From OFTM10 sp964196195 (GTDB taxonomy: Bacteria > Actinomycetota > Acidimicrobiia > Acidimicrobiales > Aldehydirespiratoraceae): a stretch of 64,000 nt of DNA. This document shows positions 7,452 through 16,150 of the stretch, one piece after another. The translations under genes were made by a program, and so were the position numbers. The stretch's first letter is position 1, and every line of letters starts with the position of its first letter. The DNA lies in contig CAXMSE010000079.1 of NCBI GenBank assembly GCA_964196195.1, positions 67,668 to 131,667 on the forward strand, given 5' to 3'. The notes beneath the pieces are model-generated. The model worked only from the letters and a program-made list of their open reading frames with translations, did not search any database and had not been told where the DNA came from.

Positions 7452-8770
7452 GCACCGTGCACCAGGACACCGGCGAACCCGAAGCCGAAGTGCCAGACGA
7501 TCCGCCCACCAACCGGGTCTATCGTCGTGGCGACGATTCCGCCGTGCTGCGAATGAGCGAGGCGGAATGCGCGGAGATCGGCAACGATCCCACCACCGAT
7601 GAGGACGACGAGCGGGTGCTGCTCAACATGGGCCCGTCGCATCCATCCACCCACGGTGTGTTGAGGCTGATGCTCGAGATGGAGGGCGAGACGGTTCTGC
7701 GGTCCAAGCCGGTTGTGGGCTATCTCCACACCGGCATGGAGAAGCAGGCCGAACAACTCACCTACATCCAGGGCTGCACCAACGTCACGCGGATGGACTA
7801 CGCCTCGCCCCTCTTCACCGAGCTGGCGTTTTCTCTTGCCACCGAGAAGTTGCTCGGCATCGAGGTGCCGGAGCGGGCCACCTGGATCCGCATGCTGATG
7901 TGCGAGCTCAACCGCATGGCGTCTCACCTGCTCTTCATGGCCACCAACGGCATGGACCTCGGCGCAGTGGGCATGATGATCTACGGCTGGCGCGAGCGAG
8001 AAGAGGTGCTCCGCTTCCTCGAGAAGGTCACCGGCCTGCGCATGAACCACAACTACATCCGCCCCGGCGGTGTGGCGGCTGATCTGCCCGACGGGTGGGA
8101 AGCCGATATCGAGCGCCTCTTGAAGCTCATCCCACCCCGTCTCGAGGAATACGACATCCTCATGACCGGCCAGCCGATCTGGCGCCAACGCCTTCAGGGG
8201 GTCGGGGTGCTCAACGCCGATGAAGCCTTGGCCCTGTCGGCTACCGGCCCGATCCTCAGGTCCACCGGGCTCGCCTGGGACCTCCGCCGCGACGACCCCT
8301 ACCTGGCCTACGCCGAAGTTGATTTCGACGTGATCGTGGGCAGCTACGGCGACTGCTACGACCGCTACGCGATCCGGCTCAACGAGATCCGCGAGTCGAT
8401 GTGGATCGTCGAACAGATCCTTGACAACATGCCGAGAGGCGACTACCGGGTCCAGGACAAGAAGATCACCCCGCCGCCGCGTGTCCGCATCGACCAGTCG
8501 ATGGAAGCGCTCATCCACCACTTCAAGATCTTCACCGAGGGCTACAAGGTGCCTGAAGGCGAGACCTACGCAGCGGTCGAGTCACCCCGCGGCGAACTCG
8601 GCGTCTACATGGTGAGCGATGGCACCTCCAAGCCCTACCGCATGCATGTGCGAGGCCCGAGCTTCATCAATGTGCAGACCATGCCTCACCTGATGCAAAA
8701 CGGGCTGATCGCCGATGGCGTCGCCATCATCTCTTCGATCGACCCGATCATGGGCGAGGTCGACCGATGA
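7448..8770 (+). CDS. nuoD: NADH-quinone oxidoreductase subunit D (complex I-1)
   Basis: NuoD (49-kDa subunit) forms most of the quinone-binding pocket next to cluster N2. The 440-residue protein has the family motif GPSHPSTHGVLR and the C-terminal DPIMGEVDR. About 57 acidic residues precede the conserved core. The motif after the first conserved block reads YLHTGMEK, with Thr95 where NuoD2 and the mitochondrial 49-kDa subunit have Arg (see the methyltransferase near 35.1 kb). The start overlaps nuoC by four bases and the stop overlaps nuoE by four. Confidence 0.97.
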   Translation: MSTVHQDTGEPEAEVPDDPPTNRVYRRGDDSAVLRMSEAECAEIGNDPTTDEDDERVLLNMGPSHPSTHGVLRLMLEMEGETVLRSKPVVGYLHTGMEKQAEQLTYIQGCTNVTRMDYASPLFTELAFSLATEKLLGIEVPERATWIRMLMCELNRMASHLLFMATNGMDLGAVGMMIYGWREREEVLRFLEKVTGLRMNHNYIRPGGVAADLPDGWEADIERLLKLIPPRLEEYDILMTGQPIWRQRLQGVGVLNADEALALSATGPILRSTGLAWDLRRDDPYLAYAEVDFDVIVGSYGDCYDRYAIRLNEIRESMWIVEQILDNMPRGDYRVQDKKITPPPRVRIDQSMEALIHHFKIFTEGYKVPEGETYAAVESPRGELGVYMVSDGTSKPYRMHVRGPSFINVQTMPHLMQNGLIADGVAIISSIDPIMGEVDR

Positions 8771-9408
8771 GCTTCTTCGACACCTCCAACCTGGTGGTCG
8801 CCCACGAGATCATCTCGCGCTACCCGAAGCCGAAGTCGGCCACCATCCCCCTGTTGCATCTGGCCCAGGAGCAGCACGGATGGGTCAGCGACGATGCCAT
8901 GCGGGAGATCGCCGAGCTCACCGGCACCACACCTGCCGAGGTCAAGGGCACCGGCTCGTTCTACGAGATGTTCAAGTTCCATCCGGTGGGCAGGTACATG
9001 GTCAACGTGTGCACCAACCTCTCCTGTCAGATCCTGGGGGGCGAGGAACTCCTCGCTCACGCCGAGGAGACTCTCGGGGTGAAGGCGGGCGGCACCACCG
9101 CCGACGGCATGTTCACCCTCGAAGATGTCGAGTGCATCGCGGCGTGCACCGAGGCTCCGTGCCTCCAGGTCAACTATCGATACAAGCTGAGGGTGGGCAC
9201 CGAAGATTTCGATCAGATGGTCCACGACATCCGTGACGGTCGGGCCGACGACATCCCCGAACACGGCACCCTGGCGCTGGTTCGCCAAGCGATTCCGGCA
9301 GGCACGGGCGCCGGTATCACTGCGCCAGAGAATGCTCGCGAGGCGCCGGTGTGGATGGCTCGCAACGATGTTCCCGAGGGGTCCGACGACAAGGATGGAG
9401 GGGCCTGA
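8767..9408 (+). CDS. nuoE: NADH-quinone oxidoreductase subunit E (complex I-1)
   Basis: NuoE has a thioredoxin-like fold carrying [2Fe-2S] cluster N1a in the NADH module. The ligands are visible as VCTNLSC and, about 38 residues later, ECIAAC. The protein is 213 residues, with a C-terminal tail of about 55 residues rich in Ala, Pro and Gly beyond the core. No second nuoE occurs in the window. It overlaps nuoD by four bases and nuoF by one. Confidence 0.95.
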   Translation: MSFFDTSNLVVAHEIISRYPKPKSATIPLLHLAQEQHGWVSDDAMREIAELTGTTPAEVKGTGSFYEMFKFHPVGRYMVNVCTNLSCQILGGEELLAHAEETLGVKAGGTTADGMFTLEDVECIAACTEAPCLQVNYRYKLRVGTEDFDQMVHDIRDGRADDIPEHGTLALVRQAIPAGTGAGITAPENAREAPVWMARNDVPEGSDDKDGGA

Positions 9409-10814
9409 TGCCCACACATTCCTACGTGCCTCACGCCCCGGGTTATGTCGACAATGAGGGACCGAAGATCGTCACCTCCCGTTTCGGCTACGAAGATTCC
9501 TTCACCCTTGAGCGCTACCAAGCCACCGGTGGTTACCAGGCGCTCAGGTCTGCCCTCGACAAGAAACCGGCCGAGATCCATTCCGAGGTTCGTGAAGCCA
9601 CCCTGCTCGGCCGCGGCGGTGCGGGCTTTCCGGCCGGCATCAAGTGGGGTTTCCTGCCCCCGGGCAAGTTCCCCTACTACCTCGTCGTCAACGGCGACGA
9701 GAGCGAGCCGGGCACCTACAAAGATCGCCTCTTGATGGAACGCGATCCCCATCAGCTGATCGAGGGCTGCCTCATCACCTGCTACGCCCTCGGACTCCAG
9801 CAGTGTTTCCTCTATGTGCGCGGCGAGATGGCTCTTGCCCAGGAGCGCATTGCCCAGGCCCTCAACGAGGCCTACGCCGAGGGCTACATCGGCAAGAACA
9901 TCCTCGGCACCGAGTTCAGCGTCGACATCGTGCTCACCTGGGGTGCGGGTGCCTACATCGTGGGTGAGGAGACCGCTCTCATCGAGAGTCTCGAAGGCAA
10001 CCGGGGCATGCCTCGCCTCAAGCCCCCCTACTTCCCGGCTGCTGTGGGCCTCTACGGGCAGCCAACCATCGTCAACAATGTCGAGACCCTTTCCAACGTG
10101 CCCTGGGTGATCGAGAACGGAGCCCGCCAGTACAAGACCTACGGGTCGGAGAAGTCACCCGGCACTCGGATGTTTGCAGTGTCAGGGCATGTGAAGCGGC
10201 CCGGCGTCTACGAGGTCGAACACGGCGTCACCAGCTTTCGCGATCTCCTCTACGGCGACAACTTCTGCCAGGGCATCCGCGACGGCCACGAGCTCAAGAT
10301 GTTTGTGCCTGGCGGTGGATCCGCGCCCTGGTTCTTCGAGGAGCAACTCGACCTTCCCCTGGAAGCCGGTCCCGTCGGTGCCGCCGGCTCCATGCTCGGC
10401 TCGGGTGGCATCGTGGTGATGGACGAGACCACCGACGCGGTGAAGGCCGCCCTACGGCTGGTGCGCTTCTACGCTCGAGAGTCCTGTGGCAAGTGCACGC
10501 CGTGTCGTGAAGGCACCACATGGGAGGAGCGGGTGCTCCAGCGTATTCTCGATGGTGAGGGTCGACCCTCCGACATCGAGCTGCTTCTCGACATAGCCGA
10601 CAACATCAGCCCCGGCCCTTACCCGGTGGCGGCCGACCCGGCCCAAGAGCTCGATGCCATTCCGTTCCCGCCCAAGCAGACCACGATCTGCCCGCTGGGC
10701 CCCTCGTCGGTGGCGCCGATCGCCTCCACCATTCGGCGCTTCCGTCACGAGTACGAGTCCAAGATCACCAAGCGCGATGTGATTCCCGTAGCGGCCGAGA
10801 AGGCGATGTCATGA
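9408..10814 (+). CDS. nuoF: NADH-quinone oxidoreductase subunit F (complex I-1), NADH/FMN-binding
   Basis: NuoF oxidises NADH through FMN and passes electrons to [4Fe-4S] cluster N3. The motifs are GRGGAGFPAG (FMN/NADH), GDESEPGTYKDR, and the cluster ligands in ESCGKCTPCREG plus a Cys in TICPLG. I placed the start at 9408 because this ATG overlaps the nuoE stop (TGATG) and gives 468 residues, close to the family length. An in-frame ATG 57 bases upstream would add a run inside nuoE that does not look like NuoF. It is the only NADH-binding subunit in the window. Confidence 0.97.
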   Translation: MPTHSYVPHAPGYVDNEGPKIVTSRFGYEDSFTLERYQATGGYQALRSALDKKPAEIHSEVREATLLGRGGAGFPAGIKWGFLPPGKFPYYLVVNGDESEPGTYKDRLLMERDPHQLIEGCLITCYALGLQQCFLYVRGEMALAQERIAQALNEAYAEGYIGKNILGTEFSVDIVLTWGAGAYIVGEETALIESLEGNRGMPRLKPPYFPAAVGLYGQPTIVNNVETLSNVPWVIENGARQYKTYGSEKSPGTRMFAVSGHVKRPGVYEVEHGVTSFRDLLYGDNFCQGIRDGHELKMFVPGGGSAPWFFEEQLDLPLEAGPVGAAGSMLGSGGIVVMDETTDAVKAALRLVRFYARESCGKCTPCREGTTWEERVLQRILDGEGRPSDIELLLDIADNISPGPYPVAADPAQELDAIPFPPKQTTICPLGPSSVAPIASTIRRFRHEYESKITKRDVIPVAAEKAMS

Positions 10815-13288
10815 GCCCCGCCGACGAAGCCAACACGGTCAACGTCACCATCAACGGCAGCGAGATCGCGGCCAGCCCCGGTGAGCTACTCATCGATGCC
10901 TGCGAGCGAGCCGGTGCCTACATCCCCCGCTTCTGCTATCACTCGCGGATGAAGCCGGTGGGCATGTGCCGGATGTGCCTGGTGGAGGTCGACACCGGTC
11001 GGGGCGCGGCGCTTCAACCCAGCTGCATGCTTCCGGTGTCCGACGGCATGACCGTGGAGACCGAGACCGATCTCACCAAGAAGGCTCAGGACGGGGTCCT
11101 CGAGTTCCTGCTCGTCAATCATCCTCTCGACTGCCCGGTCTGCGACAAGGGTGGCGAATGTCCTCTCCAGGATCAGACGGTTGCCTTCGGGCCCGGCGAG
11201 TCTCGTTTCGTAGAGGAGAAGCGCCACTACGAAAAGCCGATCGCCATCAGCGACACCGTCTATCTCGATCGCGAGCGCTGCATCCTCTGTGATCGCTGCA
11301 CCCGCTTCGCCAACGACGTGGCCGGCGACGCCCTGATCCACTTCATGGATCGCGGCAACAACACCCAGGTCAACACCTTCCCCGACGAGCCCTTCGCCTC
11401 CTACTTCTCCGGCAACACCGTCCAGATTTGCCCGGTCGGGGCCCTCACCGCGAAGCCCTACCGGTTCAAGGCCCGTCCGTGGGATCTCGAAGAGACGATC
11501 TCCACGGCCTGGACCGATTCGGTCGGGTCGCGCATCACTGTGCAGTCGTCGCGCAACCAGGTGCTCAGGCTTCTCGGCGTCGACGCCGACCCGGTCAACT
11601 GGGGCTGGCTGTCCGACAAGGAGCGTTTCGCCTTCGAGGCTCTCAATTCCGAGGAGCGCCTCGGCGCGCCCCTGGTTCGCAACGACCAGAAGGAACTCGT
11701 CGCCACCGGCTGGGGCGATGCCCTCGACCGGGCGGTGGCGGCCCTCCAAGGCACCGCACCCGAACGGATTGCGATGATCGGCGGCGCCCGCCTCACCAAC
11801 GAGTCCCAGTACGCCTGGGCCAAGCTCGCCAAGGGTGTGCTCGGCACCGACAATGTCGACGCCCAGTTGGGCGACGGGCTTCCGGTCGAGGCTGTGCTCG
11901 GCCTGCCGCGAGCCACCATCGACGACGCCTGCCGCCCCGGCGGAACCATCATCCTCATGGGTCCTGATCCCAAGGAGGAGCTCGGTGCCCTCTACCTCCG
12001 GCTCCGCCATGCGGTGCTCAACGACGGTGCCACCCTGATCGAGATCACGCCCCGAGCCGGCGGCCTTTCGGGCCTCGCCTCGCACTCCCTGCATCCCCGC
12101 CCGGGCGAGCTACCCGCACTCACGGCCGCTCTCGTCGCCGCCGTCGGCGGCGAGGCCGTCGACACTGCCGGTGTCCCCGCTGAGGCCATCACGGCCGCAG
12201 CGGCTGCGGTCGCGGGGCCGGTCACGGTGGTTCTCGGCCGGGCATCTCTAGCTGAGACAGGCGAATCGATCGCCGACGCGGCGGTCAACCTCAACGCCCT
12301 CGACGATGTCTCCTTCCTCAGCGCGCTGCGGCGCGGCAACATCCACGGCGCCCTCGATGCCGGACTCTCACCGGGACTGCTTCCGGGACGCGCCACCCTC
12401 TCCGCCGGATCCGAACGGGTCGGCGAGGTGTGGCCCGGCGTGCCCGAGTCGGCGGGGCTCGACACGGCGGGCATCCTCGCTGCGTCCGCCGCGGGCGACA
12501 TCGATGTGCTCGTCCTCCTCGGTGCCGATCCGATCAACGATTTCGTCGATCACGCCGCGGCCGCGTCCGGGCTCGAGGGCGCGGGCACCGTCATTGCGAT
12601 CGATCTGGTTCGCAACGACTCCATCGAAATGGCGGCCGACATAGTTTTCGCGGCGGCCGGCCCAACAGAGTCGTCGGGCACCTTCACCAACCTGGAGGGC
12701 CGGGTGAGCGTCTGTGAGCAGAAGGTCACCCCGCCTGGAACGGCTCGCCCCGACTGGATGTTGGCCACCGAGCTCGCCCACCGTCTGGGCGCCGATCTCG
12801 GTCTGGATTCACCCGAGTCGATTCGGGCCGAACTCGTTTCTGTGTCGCCCGTCCACGGCGGCCTGAGCGAAGAGGCTCTCGCCGCAGGTCGTATCGACGG
12901 GGTGCTCGTGGAGGGCAATGGCGATATCGCCGCGCCGGCCGGCACCACCGCTGGCGTGCCGAGCAACGATGCCTACTCCCTGCGCCTGGTGTCCACCCGA
13001 TCGATGTACGACGATGGCGTGGCTCTTCGTCACAGCCACTCCAGCCGGGGCCTGGCCCGAGGGCTCGACGTGAGGCTCAGCCCCACGGAGTTCGACAAGC
13101 TCGGGGTGAAGCCGGGCACCATCGTGAAGGTGGAATCGAGCCGTGGTCATCTGCTTGCTCCAGCGTTCGCTGATCCGAGCCTTCCCCCCGGTTCCGCCCA
13201 CGTCCCCTGGTCGGCATCGGGATCCCCCGCCAGTTCCCTGATCGATGCAGGTGCGCCGTTCACCGATGTGAGGGTGGAGCGCTCATGA
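10811..13288 (+). CDS. nuoG: NADH-quinone oxidoreductase subunit G (complex I-1)
   Basis: The 825-residue protein carries several iron-sulfur clusters of the peripheral arm. Visible in order are the [2Fe-2S] ferredoxin domain (RFCYHS, GMCRMC), a His-Cys motif (HPLDCPVCDKGGEC), and CILCDRC with a later Cys in QICPVG. A large molybdopterin-enzyme-like domain follows. Where NuoG proteins with the extra N7 cluster have CxxCxxxC just after the RPW motif, this one has no cysteine, so N7 is probably absent. It overlaps nuoF and nuoH by four bases each. Confidence 0.96.
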   Translation: MSPADEANTVNVTINGSEIAASPGELLIDACERAGAYIPRFCYHSRMKPVGMCRMCLVEVDTGRGAALQPSCMLPVSDGMTVETETDLTKKAQDGVLEFLLVNHPLDCPVCDKGGECPLQDQTVAFGPGESRFVEEKRHYEKPIAISDTVYLDRERCILCDRCTRFANDVAGDALIHFMDRGNNTQVNTFPDEPFASYFSGNTVQICPVGALTAKPYRFKARPWDLEETISTAWTDSVGSRITVQSSRNQVLRLLGVDADPVNWGWLSDKERFAFEALNSEERLGAPLVRNDQKELVATGWGDALDRAVAALQGTAPERIAMIGGARLTNESQYAWAKLAKGVLGTDNVDAQLGDGLPVEAVLGLPRATIDDACRPGGTIILMGPDPKEELGALYLRLRHAVLNDGATLIEITPRAGGLSGLASHSLHPRPGELPALTAALVAAVGGEAVDTAGVPAEAITAAAAAVAGPVTVVLGRASLAETGESIADAAVNLNALDDVSFLSALRRGNIHGALDAGLSPGLLPGRATLSAGSERVGEVWPGVPESAGLDTAGILAASAAGDIDVLVLLGADPINDFVDHAAAASGLEGAGTVIAIDLVRNDSIEMAADIVFAAAGPTESSGTFTNLEGRVSVCEQKVTPPGTARPDWMLATELAHRLGADLGLDSPESIRAELVSVSPVHGGLSEEALAAGRIDGVLVEGNGDIAAPAGTTAGVPSNDAYSLRLVSTRSMYDDGVALRHSHSSRGLARGLDVRLSPTEFDKLGVKPGTIVKVESSRGHLLAPAFADPSLPPGSAHVPWSASGSPASSLIDAGAPFTDVRVERS

Positions 13289-14517
13289 TGCTTGCTGCCG
13301 ACCCGCTCTACGGCGGAGACCGCCTGGGCGACGTCCTGGTCACCCTCCTCAAGGCAGGGGTGGCGTTCACCTTCCTTCTCATCGCCGTGATGCTCATGAT
13401 CTGGTTCGAGCGCAAGCTGATCTCCGACATGCAGAACCGCATCGGCCCCAACATTGCGGGCCCGTGGGGGATCTTCCAGACCCTTGCCGACGGCATCAAG
13501 CTCTTCTTCAAAGAAGACCTCGTCCCCGACAATGCCGATCGTTTCGTTTTCAAGCTCGCGCCCTACCTGGCCCTCGTGCCCGCCTTCCTGGTGTTCGCCA
13601 TCGTGCCTCTGGGCGGCGACTTCAACCGCAAGGACGGCTCCGATGGTGTGGTGAGCATCTTTGGCCACGACACCTTCCTCCAGGTGGCCGATCCCCCGAT
13701 GGGAATCCTCTTCTTTCTGGCCATGTCTTCGATCGCCATCTACGGCGTGATGCTCGCCGGATGGGGCTCAGGCTCCAAGTACCCCCTCTTGGGTGCGGTG
13801 CGGGCATCGGCTCAGATGGTCTCCTATGAGGCCGCTCTCGGCCTCGCCATCGCCGCGGTGGTGCTCCAGACCGGATCGCTGAGCACTCACGACATGGTGA
13901 TCGACCAGGCCGGCGACGGCTACGGGGGCATCATCCCCAACTGGAACATCGTCGTCACCGGTTTCGTACCCTTCTTCGTGTTCTTCATCGCGGGCACCGC
14001 TGAACTCCACCGACCCCCCTTCGATCTCGTGGAGGCCGAACAAGAGCTCGTGGGCGGCTTCCACACCGAGTATTCGTCGATCCGGTTCGCCTTGTTCTTC
14101 CTCGCAGAGTTCATGAACACGATCACCATGTCGGCGATCATCGTGATCCTCTTCCTCGGCGGTCCCGCCGGTCCCGCACTGTTCTTGCCCGAAGGCTGGT
14201 GGATCGGGACGGTCTGGTTCTTCATCAAGCTGATGGCGTTCCTCTTCACCTTCGTCTGGTTCAGGGCCACCCTGCCCCGGTTCCGCTACGACCAGCTGAT
14301 GGACCTCGGTTGGAAGGTGCTGATTCCGATCTCGTTGGCCTGGTTCCTGCTGCTCGCCGGGCTGCGCTTGGGCGACGATCGCGACTGGAGCTACAACGAG
14401 ACCCTGGCCTTCATGGTCGGATGCATAATCTCGTTCACCCTGCTCGGCAGTCTGCTTATCGGGGCAATCAACACGGCTCGCGCCGAACGAGTTCGAGAAG
14501 AGGCCGATCGTGGCTGA
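13285..14517 (+). CDS. nuoH: NADH-quinone oxidoreductase subunit H (complex I-1)
   Basis: NuoH is the membrane subunit that joins the quinone site to the proton channels. The 410-residue protein has about eight to nine hydrophobic helices. Conserved loops include ERKLISDMQNRIGPN, GIFQTLADGIKL and the acidic loop FDLVEAEQELVGGFHTEYSS. The C-terminal tail is short and charged. It is about 60 residues longer than NuoH2, mostly in loops. It overlaps nuoI by eight bases. Confidence 0.97.
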   Translation: MMLAADPLYGGDRLGDVLVTLLKAGVAFTFLLIAVMLMIWFERKLISDMQNRIGPNIAGPWGIFQTLADGIKLFFKEDLVPDNADRFVFKLAPYLALVPAFLVFAIVPLGGDFNRKDGSDGVVSIFGHDTFLQVADPPMGILFFLAMSSIAIYGVMLAGWGSGSKYPLLGAVRASAQMVSYEAALGLAIAAVVLQTGSLSTHDMVIDQAGDGYGGIIPNWNIVVTGFVPFFVFFIAGTAELHRPPFDLVEAEQELVGGFHTEYSSIRFALFFLAEFMNTITMSAIIVILFLGGPAGPALFLPEGWWIGTVWFFIKLMAFLFTFVWFRATLPRFRYDQLMDLGWKVLIPISLAWFLLLAGLRLGDDRDWSYNETLAFMVGCIISFTLLGSLLIGAINTARAERVREEADRG

Positions 14518-15175
14518 CATCGCCGAGTACTTCCGCGGCTTTGCCGTCACATTCCGAAAGCTGTTCGAAGATCGCGTAACCGGCGAGTACCGCGGTGGAA
14601 GGGCCAAGGAGGGGGAGCCCGACGACAAGCGCCCCAAGCCCGAGCGTCTCCACGGCCGCCATGTCCTCAACCGCTACGAAGACGGCATGGAGAAATGCAT
14701 CGGGTGCGAGCTTTGCGCCGGGGTGTGTCCGGCCAACTGCATCTATGTGCGCGGCGCCGATAACGATCCCGACGATCCCACCTCACCCGGCGAACGGTTC
14801 GGTTTCGTCTACGAGATCAACTATCTGCGGTGTATCCACTGCGACCTGTGTGTGGAGGCATGTCCCACCCAGGCGATCACCGAATCGAAGCTCTTCGAGT
14901 TCTCCTTCACCAACCGCAGCGACGCGATCTACACCAAGAACGAACTGGTGGTCGACGACGACGGCAAGCCTCAGCAGATGCCGTGGGAAGACTGGCGCGA
15001 GGGCGAGGATCAGTTCACTTCGGGCTGGATGAGGGCCACCTCGTCGGCCGGTGATCATCGCTACGAGGGCGTGGTCCATTGGGCGGGCGAGCTCGGCTAT
15101 GGCGTACGGGCGCCGGAAGTGGGCCAGTCGGCCGACGTGGCTTCGGCCCCGGTCGAGGGGGGTGAGGTCGAATGA
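14510..15175 (+). CDS. nuoI: NADH-quinone oxidoreductase subunit I (complex I-1)
   Basis: The 221-residue subunit holds clusters N6a and N6b. The two motifs are C63/66/69/73 (KCIGCELCAGVCP) and C108/111/114/118 (RCIHCDLCVEACP), each followed by a Pro. The N-terminal amphipathic helix typical of the family is present. A C-terminal extension of about 90 residues follows the second cluster. The GTG start at 14510 overlaps nuoH by eight bases; the stop overlaps nuoJ by four. Confidence 0.96.
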   Translation: MADIAEYFRGFAVTFRKLFEDRVTGEYRGGRAKEGEPDDKRPKPERLHGRHVLNRYEDGMEKCIGCELCAGVCPANCIYVRGADNDPDDPTSPGERFGFVYEINYLRCIHCDLCVEACPTQAITESKLFEFSFTNRSDAIYTKNELVVDDDGKPQQMPWEDWREGEDQFTSGWMRATSSAGDHRYEGVVHWAGELGYGVRAPEVGQSADVASAPVEGGEVE

Positions 15176-15840
15176 CCGAAGTCGTCGTCTTTCTTGTCGC
15201 CGCTGCGATCGCTCTGGTGGGCGCGCTTGGCGTGGTCGCGTCGAAAAACCCGGTGCACTCCGCCCTGTTCCTCATCCAGACCCTCATGGGTGTGGCGGTG
15301 TTGTTCGTCCTCCAGGAAGCACACTTCCTGGCCGCAGTGCAGGTGGTGGTCTACGCGGGCGCCATCGTGATCCTGTTCTTGTTCGTGATCATGTTGCTCG
15401 GCGTCGACAAGGCCGAGGAGTTCGATGTCGATCCCATTGCCGGCCAGCGACCCCTCGCTGCTGTGCTGGGGGGCACCCTGCTGGCTATCGGCCTCACCGT
15501 CATGATCGTGGCCGTCGACGGCTCAACCGGATCGTCGGCCACGTTCGATCCCCAGACCGGTCAGCCTGCCGAGACTGCCCTCGACAGCATCGGTGCCGAC
15601 GGCCAGCCCGTCACCGACATCGAACGCATCGGTCGGGTCCTGTTCAGCGACTATGCGCTGGCCTTCGAGATTACCGCCGCCCTGCTCACCATCGCAGTGA
15701 TCGGTGCGGTGGTGCTCACTCGTTCGGTGTCGCGAGGTGCACGCCTCGAGGATCTCGAGCCGGCCTCATTCGATCTTCCTCCGGTCGCGCCACGCGACAA
15801 ACAGCCAGGCCACGACGCGGCCGGCGAAAGCGGGGCCTGA
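15172..15840 (+). CDS. nuoJ: NADH-quinone oxidoreductase subunit J (complex I-1)
   Basis: NuoJ is a membrane subunit with five expected helices; its third helix carries a flexible bulge important for coupling. The 222-residue sequence shows the family run KNPVHSALFLI in helix 2 and QVVVYAGAIVILFLFV in helix 3. The loop between helices 4 and 5 is long and acidic (about residues 110-155), and the tail after helix 5 is hydrophilic. It overlaps nuoI by four bases and nuoK by one. Confidence 0.94.
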   Translation: MTEVVVFLVAAAIALVGALGVVASKNPVHSALFLIQTLMGVAVLFVLQEAHFLAAVQVVVYAGAIVILFLFVIMLLGVDKAEEFDVDPIAGQRPLAAVLGGTLLAIGLTVMIVAVDGSTGSSATFDPQTGQPAETALDSIGADGQPVTDIERIGRVLFSDYALAFEITAALLTIAVIGAVVLTRSVSRGARLEDLEPASFDLPPVAPRDKQPGHDAAGESGA

Positions 15841-16145
15841 TGGAACTCACCACCACCTGGTACCTCGTCCTTTCGGTTTTGATGTTCTCGATCGGCGCGG
15901 TGGGCCTACTTGTCAGGCGCAATCCTTTGGTGATGTTCATGTGCGTCGAGCTCATGCTCAACGCCGTCAATATCTCGTTCGTGGCGTTCGGCGCCGACCT
16001 CAACGATGTGGGTGGTCAGATCGCGGTGTTCTTCGTTCTCGTGGTGGCGGCGGTCGAGGTCGTGGTGGGCCTTGCCCTCGTAGTAGCCATCACCCGTCGG
16101 CGTTCTGATGCCAATGCCGACGACGTATCGGTGTTGAGGGGCTGA
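15840..16145 (+). CDS. nuoK: NADH-quinone oxidoreductase subunit K (complex I-1)
   Basis: This 101-residue membrane subunit has three helices and the two conserved membrane glutamates, in CVELMLNAVN (helix 2) and AAVEVVVGLAL (helix 3), that form part of a proton path. The ATG at 15840 overlaps the nuoJ stop (TGATG). A much longer upstream frame exists but reads through nuoJ and resembles nothing, so the short form is the gene. Confidence 0.96.
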   Translation: MELTTTWYLVLSVLMFSIGAVGLLVRRNPLVMFMCVELMLNAVNISFVAFGADLNDVGGQIAVFFVLVVAAVEVVVGLALVVAITRRRSDANADDVSVLRG

Positions 16146-16150
16146 CGATC

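Noticed and set aside
7397..8521. A 374-codon minus-strand frame opposite nuoD (and similar long ones opposite the cytochrome c, nuoG, nuoL and nuoN genes)
   Set aside because: His/Gly/Glu-rich composition with no motif; nuoD on the plus strand is certain. Long antisense frames are normal at this GC content.
15051..15839. Upstream extension of the nuoK frame through nuoI and nuoJ
   Set aside because: Arg-rich sequence unlike any NuoK; the ATG at 15840 overlapping the nuoJ stop fits the family length.
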